A stretch of DNA of 64,000 nucleotides, taken from NCBI RefSeq assembly GCF_900098745.1, contig NZ_FQTT01000013.1:211846-275845 (forward strand), written 5' to 3'. Below, in pieces: positions 28,991 to 36,269 of this stretch. Position numbers and translations under genes: made by a program. This stretch comes from Actinomyces glycerinitolerans (GTDB taxonomy: Bacteria > Actinomycetota > Actinomycetes > Actinomycetales > Actinomycetaceae). Below the pieces are notes generated by a model. The model worked only from the letters and a program-made list of their open reading frames with translations, was not told the origin of the DNA and did no database searches. Every line of letters begins with the position of its first letter. The first letter of the stretch is position 1.

Positions 28991-30832
28991 GTGACCGGTT
29001 CCACCGACACACCGAGCCACCACTCTCGACGCATATTTCTCGGTATGTCGCTCGCCGCCTTGCCGGTCGCGGCTTCGCTGGCCGCCTGCCATGACAAGTC
29101 AACCACCTCCGTGGATGCGATTCCACTGGATGGCTTCACCACCGCAGTCCTCCGACAGGAAGATGCCGACGAGCTCACCCTGGGCAAGCTGAGCAGTTTT
29201 CTGGAAACCTCGTGCGACGACTCCGATGCCCTCGCTGCCATGTTCAGTGGTCTGGGTGCCGATGGGACGCTGGCACTGACCGAGGCGGTGGGTGATCATG
29301 TGGGCCTGACCCACCGGGCCAGTGACGCCGAGAGCAAATTGGCCCGGAAGACATTGGGCCAGTTGAAACGATCCCTGGGAGCCGCGTCGAAGAAGTGGGA
29401 ACTGGGCTACGCCCGGCGGTTCGGCGCCGACCTGGTCGAGGCGGCGGCGTACCCGGACCCCGCCTCCCTCTACTACCAGCTCGGCAACCGCAACGAGTCC
29501 CTTGCATATCTCCTCTACGACGCCAGTGGAGCCAGCGACGAGCTCATCCTCGGCGCAGCCGACAAGATGGACCGAATCCAACGGCAGGCGGCAGCAGCGG
29601 GGTACCCACACGATTGGGCGTGGAACGGCCGACCACGCTTCCTTCCGGGCATGGTCGAGGAGGCCGACGAGGATTGGGCCCACGACATCCCCACGATCAT
29701 CATGCATGACCTGGGTGCCCACGGCCGCGCCTCCTACAAGTTCTTCACCGGCGACGATGGCCGCGTTGAGTACTGGGTCGGTGAGCACGTCTACGACGGC
29801 GACCTGTCCGGCATCGCCGCAGCCCTGGACTCCGCCTCAACCACAACCGACTTCATGACGATCGATCGTCAGGCGTGCGCGAACGTTGCCGCATTCGGCA
29901 TCGAAGCCATGGCGCACCGGAAGGACTTCGGCGTCAAGCGCGTCAAGCACGGCAAGCGCGGTGTTGAAGGTGCACAGTCCCTCGAACACATCCTTGAGGC
30001 CTACATGGATTCCCTGATCGTCTCTTACGCCACCGGGGGTTGGGAATACCCCGGCACCTACACCCTCACCACAGCAACCGGCCAAAAGATCCCGAACAGC
30101 CCCTGGTTCAACCACATTAGCCTAGACGTGATTCTAGGGGTTATCGGCCGCGACGGCCGAGCTATGATCCACCTGCGCACCGCTGTCAACAACGCGGAGC
30201 TCAACTCACTACCGCCAGGCAGCGACGAAGAAGACCTGACGATCTTTGCCGACTATTGGGCCGAGGTTGAAGGCGGTACTACAAATGCCATCGGTACGGG
30301 AGGTATCCGGGGAGCGGCAAATCCGGACTACCGGTTCGCTCAGGCGTGGACTGATTTGGCTAACAAGCCCGCCTCCGAGCTCGCCGAGCTCGCCCAACAA
30401 TGTGTCTCCGACGCCTTTGACAATGCAGCCGTGTGTGACTCAAGCACGCTGATTGACCTGCTGAAGGACGACACCAGCCTCTGGCGGAACGGTGACGACA
30501 ATACCGACGAGAAACGGCGAGCCATCAGAAATGCAGCCTACTCCTCCTACATGCGCCGCATGCTCTGGGCTGCCGACGCCGCGGGCCTCAACGGCTACCA
30601 AGACCCCGACTCAGGCCACACTCTCGACAGTTATTCCACTGCCACCGTCCAAGATCCTGACGGCACCTACCGACTAATTACACCGCAAGAATACGAACAT
30701 TTGAGCGACGAGGAGAAAAAGAGAGCGAACACCGAACTAGAGATGCTGGCCGACACCCCGGGATGCATGGGTGATGCCGTCGGCGAAGTGAAGAACAGTT
30801 TTGATCAGCAATTCCAGGAACGCTACCCATGA
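28991..30832 (+). CDS. DUF6571-like protein with Tat-type lipoprotein signal (copy 2)
   Basis: 613 residues. The WXG/LXG-like N terminus of copy 1 is missing; instead there is a twin-arginine motif SRRIFLG (residues 12-18), a hydrophobic core and lipobox SLAAC with C33. From ~60 the protein is a clear paralogue of copy 1 (MFSGLGADGTLALTEAV, RNESLAYLLYD, IPTIIMHDLGA, FFTGDDGRVEYW, SYMRRMLWAADAAGLNGYQDP, LITPQEYEHLSDEE, ending FDQQFQERYP). GTG 28991 follows GAGAGG (28980-28985). So the same body is exported by another route and anchored in the membrane. Its stop overlaps the lipoprotein copy 3 start. Confidence 0.82.
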   Translation: MTGSTDTPSHHSRRIFLGMSLAALPVAASLAACHDKSTTSVDAIPLDGFTTAVLRQEDADELTLGKLSSFLETSCDDSDALAAMFSGLGADGTLALTEAVGDHVGLTHRASDAESKLARKTLGQLKRSLGAASKKWELGYARRFGADLVEAAAYPDPASLYYQLGNRNESLAYLLYDASGASDELILGAADKMDRIQRQAAAAGYPHDWAWNGRPRFLPGMVEEADEDWAHDIPTIIMHDLGAHGRASYKFFTGDDGRVEYWVGEHVYDGDLSGIAAALDSASTTTDFMTIDRQACANVAAFGIEAMAHRKDFGVKRVKHGKRGVEGAQSLEHILEAYMDSLIVSYATGGWEYPGTYTLTTATGQKIPNSPWFNHISLDVILGVIGRDGRAMIHLRTAVNNAELNSLPPGSDEEDLTIFADYWAEVEGGTTNAIGTGGIRGAANPDYRFAQAWTDLANKPASELAELAQQCVSDAFDNAAVCDSSTLIDLLKDDTSLWRNGDDNTDEKRRAIRNAAYSSYMRRMLWAADAAGLNGYQDPDSGHTLDSYSTATVQDPDGTYRLITPQEYEHLSDEEKKRANTELEMLADTPGCMGDAVGEVKNSFDQQFQERYP

Positions 30833-31563
30833 GACGCGCGCGTAGTCTTCGATCGTTCTTGCCGCTGGTCCTGGCGTCCTTCCTCCTTGCTGGTTGCGGT
30901 CACGGTGGCGCCGGCCAAGAGGCGACCGCCACGCCGGAGCCCATCCCCACCACCGCCCTAACGCTCGCAGACGTCCCCGGAGCAACCAGCCAGGCCGCCT
31001 ACCCCGGAATGCGCGTGGAAGTGATTTGCAAGCGCATCGAAAGCAGCATCTACAAACGTGTTCTACTGTCTGAGCCTGACCACGCGGTCACCGTCGAGTA
31101 TGAAGTGGGCGACGCCACGGTGTATGAGACTCTCGCCCTCGCCCTGACCACTATAAGGCCCAACGGAAGCTTCGCGAGCATAGCCAAGGACATTGCCGCT
31201 TGCGATGGCACCAAAGAGGAGACCCAGTTCTGGTCCGTGGGTCCACCCGAATCCGAGACCGGCGCCTTCCACGCCACTGAGGGCCTGCCGGACACCCTGG
31301 CAGGTTTCACCATCACCACCACCGGTGAGGATGGCGCCCAGCATCATATTGAGCGCATCTACGCCGCCGTCACCACCAACAACGGCCAAGAGCCCGGCAT
31401 CATCGTCCTGACCACCGTATCCAACACCAACCAACCCGGCGCACCCGCGCCCCTAGACCTGCTCGACGCCGCCCTCCAACGCGCCGACGCCACCCTCGAC
31501 CCCACCGCCATCACCACCGACCTCGGCCCCCACACCACACCCCAACCCACCAACACCCCTTAG
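30829..31563 (+). CDS. Lipoprotein (copy 3 of three)
   Basis: 244 residues; lipobox FLLAGC (C23), then GHGGAGQEATATPEPIP. Same layout as copy 2, with very high similarity in the last ~80 residues (GFTITTTGEDGAQHH to PQPTNTP), which looks near identical at DNA level too. ATGA overlap with the second DUF6571-like gene means strict coupling of a DUF6571-like protein with a lipoprotein, as in copy 1. It is convergent with the EssC-type gene, 18 bases away. Confidence 0.84.
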   Translation: MRRARSLRSFLPLVLASFLLAGCGHGGAGQEATATPEPIPTTALTLADVPGATSQAAYPGMRVEVICKRIESSIYKRVLLSEPDHAVTVEYEVGDATVYETLALALTTIRPNGSFASIAKDIAACDGTKEETQFWSVGPPESETGAFHATEGLPDTLAGFTITTTGEDGAQHHIERIYAAVTTNNGQEPGIIVLTTVSNTNQPGAPAPLDLLDAALQRADATLDPTAITTDLGPHTTPQPTNTP

Positions 31564-31581
31564 CATCAGGCGGCCCAGGGC

Positions 31582-34500
31582 CTAGCCCGCGCTGCCGCCG
31601 CTGGGCACTTGTGCCCAGGCCCAAGTGCCCGATCTGACCAGGATGCCGCGCCCCAACGGAACGGGTTGCCCCACGGAACGGGGCAGGCGGGCGGACAAGA
31701 CCTCGCCGTCCTGCGAAGAGCGCGGAGCCAGGATGAGCCCGGTCCGGTTCCGCTTAATCAGAGTCATCAGGCCCCGGTACATGCCTGTCAGCTCGTCCAC
31801 GCCACTGGCCACCAGCACGCCACCGCTCTGGTCACGGCATGCCTTGACGTGCTCCTCAAACACTTTCACCAGGACATGATCATTGCCCAGCACGTCGTAG
31901 TCATCCACCACGACGAGGGTCTGCGTGCCGTGGACCTGCAATAGCTTCCGCAGGTCGTCGGCCTTGGCCGAACTGTCCAGCACTCCAACGACCCGGGGGT
32001 GGTTTCGGAATTCGCTCACCGGCGACCGGCGGGCGAGTACGAGGATCACCGGGGCGCCGCCGTCCAGCGCGGTTCGAAGCCCGAAGCACAGGGCCGTCGA
32101 CTTGCCCGAGCGCCGCGGCCCCGTCACCAGCACGCCGTTGCCGACCTCGTCCATGCGTAGCGGAAGCATGGACAGCGTGTCGCCGCCCACCGCGAGCGCG
32201 AATTCGCCCGGAGTCGGCCGCGGCCCCAGCGCCAGCGCATCGGCGGTCGTAATAGCCAGCGGCAACTCGTCCACGCGCGCGGGCCGACGGGCCGCCGGAA
32301 TCTTCCCCCAGCGCTGCTTGGCCTCCTCGCCCTCCCGGTGCACCGCGGCAACCTGAGCAGTACCGGCTGCGTCGGCGTCGAGCAACGCGAGTTGTACCTC
32401 CCGCACGCTAGTCCCGCTGCGGAAGGCGCGTCCAGGAGGCATGGACTGGGGCACGTCACGGCTGCGCATGCCGACTAGTTCGAAGTCCTCCGCGGCGGGC
32501 ATGCGCAGCACGATCCGATCCTCGAGCATCATGCCCATGCGCCCCCTGAAGGTGCCGCGGTCGCCGGAGATGACGACGCGCAGCCCGGCGGCGGGCCCCT
32601 CCCGCAGCAGCGTCTCCATCCGATCCAGGAGCAGCCCGTTGTCAACCTGTTCGAAGGCCGCCTTGAAGCCGTCCCAGCGATCCAGTAGCAGCAACAGGTA
32701 GGGCATGCGCTCCGAGGGCGTGACCGCGGCTCGTTGCTCGGTGATCGAAGCAAATCCGGCGACGGCGAGCGCCTGCTGGCGGCGGCTGACCTCCTTACTC
32801 AGGAGGTCGGTGAGCCGACGCAACCGTTCGGGCTGGTCGCGGGTGACCACTGCGCCGGTGTGTGGCAGGGAGACCAGCGGCAACAGCGCTCCGGTACCGG
32901 CGTCGATGCCGTACATGTGTAGGTCTTCGGGCGAGGCGGTGCGCGCGGCCGCTACGGCGAGTGCACGCAGCAGCGACGAACGACCGGATCGCGCCGCCCC
33001 CGCTACGCCGAGGTGCCCGGCCCGCGTGTAGTCCCAGCTCATCACCCGCTGAGCCTGCTCGGAGGGGATGTCTTCCAGTCCGAGGATCAGCGGGGGCAGC
33101 AAGCCCCGCGCCCTCAGCTCGGCCTCGGCTTCTGGAGTGGCCGTCTCGTCATCACTCGTCTGCGTGGCATCCGCACCCGAGGTCTCGGCGTCCTGTCGTT
33201 CCTCCAACTGGTCGAGGGTCACGTTCTCGGGCAGAGGGGCCAGCCACGGGCTGTGCGGGGTGGGCCGCCCGGTTTCCTCGTGGGCCCGGTTCATGGCGTC
33301 TACGAGCGTGGCCAGATCGGTGGGGATCGAGACGTCCTCCTCCAGCTGGGGCGCGGCCGCCTCGGGACGGGACATCTCCGCCAAAGTCAGGGCGCTGGTG
33401 CGCAGCGCCGCCTGCGGCAGGGCGCCGCGGGGGCGCCCACCTACCCGTGCGGCCTGGAACTGCCGTAGGCTGGCGTGCCCCAGCCGGGCATATGCGCGTC
33501 CGGGGATGGACGGCGGGATCTGCGCGGAGGCCGCCGATTCGATGACGTCGTCGGAATCGGCCTCGTCGGTCACGCGCAGGGCGATGCGCAGGTTGGTGTT
33601 GGACTTGATCTCGGCGGAGACCACGCCGGCGGGCCGCTGCGTGGCCAGGACCAGGTGCACACCCAGGGAGCGTCCCCGGCGCGCGATATCCACCAGACCG
33701 GTGACGAAGTCGGGCAGCTCCGCCACGAGCGCGGCGAACTCATCGATGATGATCATGAGCCGTGGCATGGGCTCGTCCCCGGGCTTCATGGCCGCCACAT
33801 AGTCTTCTATGTCCTTGGCGTCGGCGCGTGCCAGCTGCAGTTCGCGCCGGCGTAATTCGGCACCGAGCGATTCCAGTGCCCGGGCCGTAAGGTGCCCATC
33901 GAGGTCGGTGACCATGCCCACGGTGTGCGGCAGCCGGGAGCAGTCCTTGAAGGCAGCACCGCCCTTGTAATCGATCAGTACGAAGGTCATGTCATCGGGC
34001 GAGTTGCCTACGCACAGGGAGGCGATCAGGGTTTGCAGCAGCTCGGACTTACCCGAGCCGGTGGTGCCGGCCACCAGTGCGTGCGGCCCGTCGGCGCGGA
34101 TGTCCACGGCGAACAATCCCTCCGCATCCTCTCCGATGATGGCTCGGGTGGTACGCCCCACCCGCTGCCATGCCTCCAGCACACTCTGGCCGTTGGGTTC
34201 GGGCATGCCGACCACGTCCAAGAATCTGGAGCTGGTGGGGATCGAGCCTTCCGCGGCGGCCGCGGACACATCACGGATCGGGGCCAAGGCCCGGGCCACC
34301 CGCTCACACCACCCTGCGGGCACGAGATCCAAGTTGACCTGCTCAATCTCATCGCGGTCGGTCTCTGCGAGAGTCACCGGGCCCGGCCCGGTAGCGACCA
34401 CGGCGCGGCATTCCTCCGGTAGGGCTGTCCGATCCGTATCCAGGCACAGCAGGTGAATGCCGTGCTGGGGGCCATCGCGCAGAATGCGCACCATGCCGGG

Positions 34501-36258
34501 AGCCAGGCGCAGTGCCCGCGCCCCGTCCAGCACCACCAGGATGCGGCCGGGGCGTCCACTGATCCCTTCCGCCGGGCCGGACTCAATGGTCTCAAGCAGT
34601 TCGTTGATGCGTCGGGTGACGGTCTCCTCGTCGAGTCCTACGCGCGCCCTGGCCCCGACACCCTCCGGGGTGCGCAGGTGCGGCAGCCAACGCGCCCAGT
34701 CCCACTCGGACCGGCCCGGATCCTGCCGTCCCGGGTCGGTCAGGATGACCAGGTCCAGCTCGGCCGGGGAGTGCAGCACGGATGCCTGGGCCACCAGCCA
34801 TGCGGCCACCCGGTGCCGCTTCTCTCCGGCAACGCCTACGGCGCCGAGCCGCCCGAGTCCAAGCGTCACCGGGACGTCTGGGACGGTCCAGCGCAGCGGC
34901 TCCTCGTATGAGGCGCGGGTGGGGTCCTGAAGGACAACCTCGCTGGGCACGTCCGCGGTGCCCAGGCGCAGGTCCAGCCAGTCCGGGTCGCTGGGGCGGC
35001 GCTCCCACAGCCCCGAACGGGGGCCGGTGGCTCGCAGCAGGACCTCCGCCGGGTCCGGAGAGTCAAGGCGGCGCAGGCCGCGTTCCTCCAGTAGGGCCCG
35101 GTGGGCGGCGGACTCGGTCGCGGCCTTCTGCTGGCGGTAGCGCCGCACTTCGTCACGGTAGACGCGCTTGCGGCTGGAGCGGCCTTGCATGCGGTTGGCC
35201 AGCATCATGAGCGGGGACAGCAGCACGAACAACAGCGTCGTCGTCCGGTGGGTCATCAGGTACAGGCCGCCGCCCATCACCAGTGGCGACAGGAGCAGCG
35301 CGAACGGAAATGGCGGTTTGCGGGGCTGCTGGGGCTCACGCGGCAGGGTGAATACCCGTTCCCGCGTGGGGCGGGCCAGGCGCGGGGGCCGGTTGAAGTC
35401 GATGGTGGGCTCGCCCGGAGTTGGAGTGGCTACCGCGTCCGCGGTTGGCACCGGGCCGATGACCAGCTGGCTGTGCCCGACGGACAGCACCGCTCCGTCC
35501 TCCCAGACGGTGTCGGGTTGCAGCGCACGGCGATCCAGTTCCAGGAAGCTGCGGGGGGCGTCGGGCTGCTGTTCCTCCAGAGTATTGACGGTCTCCGCGT
35601 CGGTCTCGTCCTTCTTCCGGCTTCTCCGGCTTCCGCGCCGGCGCTCGAGGACAGGCTCCCGTTTCAGTCCCAGGACCAGCGGCCCCGGCAAGGCGTGCTT
35701 CCGCAGTGGGGCGGGTTCCATGAGCCGGTCAACAGCCTCGTCCCGCGGGCTGAGCACGGCGCGGCCGCCGGAGAATACGACAAGGTCAACCAGGGCACCG
35801 GCCTCCTGCTCCTCCAGGCGGACGTCGGCATCGGCACCCCCGATCGTGTAGCGCCCCAGCCCAAGACGGTGCACCGCGCCCGCGCCCGGGCCGGAGACGA
35901 CCCGCAGTTCGACGACGCCGTCGGGCTCGTCGTCATCGGGCAGGTTGGCGGGACCGCCCAGGCCGAGCACCATGCCGTCGTGCACGGCCCCCTCCCCCAG
36001 CCTGGCCCCCGGGTCCAATCGGGTGGAGCCGGTCCACAGGGAGGGGGACGGACGGCGTGGCTCGCGCACATCGTCCTGACGCGCAACCACGAGTTTGAGC
36101 GGCTGCTCCGGAAGCTCTCCGCCGGGCGTGCCGACCAGCGCGTGATCGAGCGCGTCGGCAAGCTCCCTGACCGTTGATTCCGGTTGGGCGGTGACGATCA
36201 GGTCGCGGGGCTGTCGCCCGTCGGCGGCGGTGGGGTGGACACTGAGCAGTACGCGCAT
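31582..36258 (-). CDS. essC: FHA-FtsK/SpoIIIE ATPase of EssC/EccC type (type VII secretion)
   Basis: 1558 residues from ATG 36258 (longer frame to 36444 has no support). An N-terminal domain (1-~90) is followed by an FHA-like domain (~106-170), two membrane helices (~314-355), then three P-loop domains. D1 has GTTGSGKS with K737 and Walker B MIIIDEFAAL (~836). D2 has GAARSGRS with R1093 in place of the lysine, so it is probably inactive. D3 has GPRRSGKS with K1386 and VVVDDYDVL. This is the motor of T7SS, recognising WXG100-type substrates. It follows the LysM-BTAD gene by 11 bases with no strong RBS, so it is the last gene of the Tad cluster. No other T7SS core gene is in the window. Confidence 0.88.
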   Translation of the reverse strand: MRVLLSVHPTAADGRQPRDLIVTAQPESTVRELADALDHALVGTPGGELPEQPLKLVVARQDDVREPRRPSPSLWTGSTRLDPGARLGEGAVHDGMVLGLGGPANLPDDDEPDGVVELRVVSGPGAGAVHRLGLGRYTIGGADADVRLEEQEAGALVDLVVFSGGRAVLSPRDEAVDRLMEPAPLRKHALPGPLVLGLKREPVLERRRGSRRSRKKDETDAETVNTLEEQQPDAPRSFLELDRRALQPDTVWEDGAVLSVGHSQLVIGPVPTADAVATPTPGEPTIDFNRPPRLARPTRERVFTLPREPQQPRKPPFPFALLLSPLVMGGGLYLMTHRTTTLLFVLLSPLMMLANRMQGRSSRKRVYRDEVRRYRQQKAATESAAHRALLEERGLRRLDSPDPAEVLLRATGPRSGLWERRPSDPDWLDLRLGTADVPSEVVLQDPTRASYEEPLRWTVPDVPVTLGLGRLGAVGVAGEKRHRVAAWLVAQASVLHSPAELDLVILTDPGRQDPGRSEWDWARWLPHLRTPEGVGARARVGLDEETVTRRINELLETIESGPAEGISGRPGRILVVLDGARALRLAPGMVRILRDGPQHGIHLLCLDTDRTALPEECRAVVATGPGPVTLAETDRDEIEQVNLDLVPAGWCERVARALAPIRDVSAAAAEGSIPTSSRFLDVVGMPEPNGQSVLEAWQRVGRTTRAIIGEDAEGLFAVDIRADGPHALVAGTTGSGKSELLQTLIASLCVGNSPDDMTFVLIDYKGGAAFKDCSRLPHTVGMVTDLDGHLTARALESLGAELRRRELQLARADAKDIEDYVAAMKPGDEPMPRLMIIIDEFAALVAELPDFVTGLVDIARRGRSLGVHLVLATQRPAGVVSAEIKSNTNLRIALRVTDEADSDDVIESAASAQIPPSIPGRAYARLGHASLRQFQAARVGGRPRGALPQAALRTSALTLAEMSRPEAAAPQLEEDVSIPTDLATLVDAMNRAHEETGRPTPHSPWLAPLPENVTLDQLEERQDAETSGADATQTSDDETATPEAEAELRARGLLPPLILGLEDIPSEQAQRVMSWDYTRAGHLGVAGAARSGRSSLLRALAVAAARTASPEDLHMYGIDAGTGALLPLVSLPHTGAVVTRDQPERLRRLTDLLSKEVSRRQQALAVAGFASITEQRAAVTPSERMPYLLLLLDRWDGFKAAFEQVDNGLLLDRMETLLREGPAAGLRVVISGDRGTFRGRMGMMLEDRIVLRMPAAEDFELVGMRSRDVPQSMPPGRAFRSGTSVREVQLALLDADAAGTAQVAAVHREGEEAKQRWGKIPAARRPARVDELPLAITTADALALGPRPTPGEFALAVGGDTLSMLPLRMDEVGNGVLVTGPRRSGKSTALCFGLRTALDGGAPVILVLARRSPVSEFRNHPRVVGVLDSSAKADDLRKLLQVHGTQTLVVVDDYDVLGNDHVLVKVFEEHVKACRDQSGGVLVASGVDELTGMYRGLMTLIKRNRTGLILAPRSSQDGEVLSARLPRSVGQPVPLGRGILVRSGTWAWAQVPSGGSAG

Positions 36259-36269
36259 GATTACTTGCT

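Noticed and set aside
25267..31563. Polymorphic toxin/immunity pairs (DUF6571-like plus lipoprotein)
   Set aside because: The C-terminal regions of the first two DUF6571-like proteins are conserved rather than variable, there is no nuclease or lysozyme-like motif, and the partner is an exported lipoprotein present in several similar copies.
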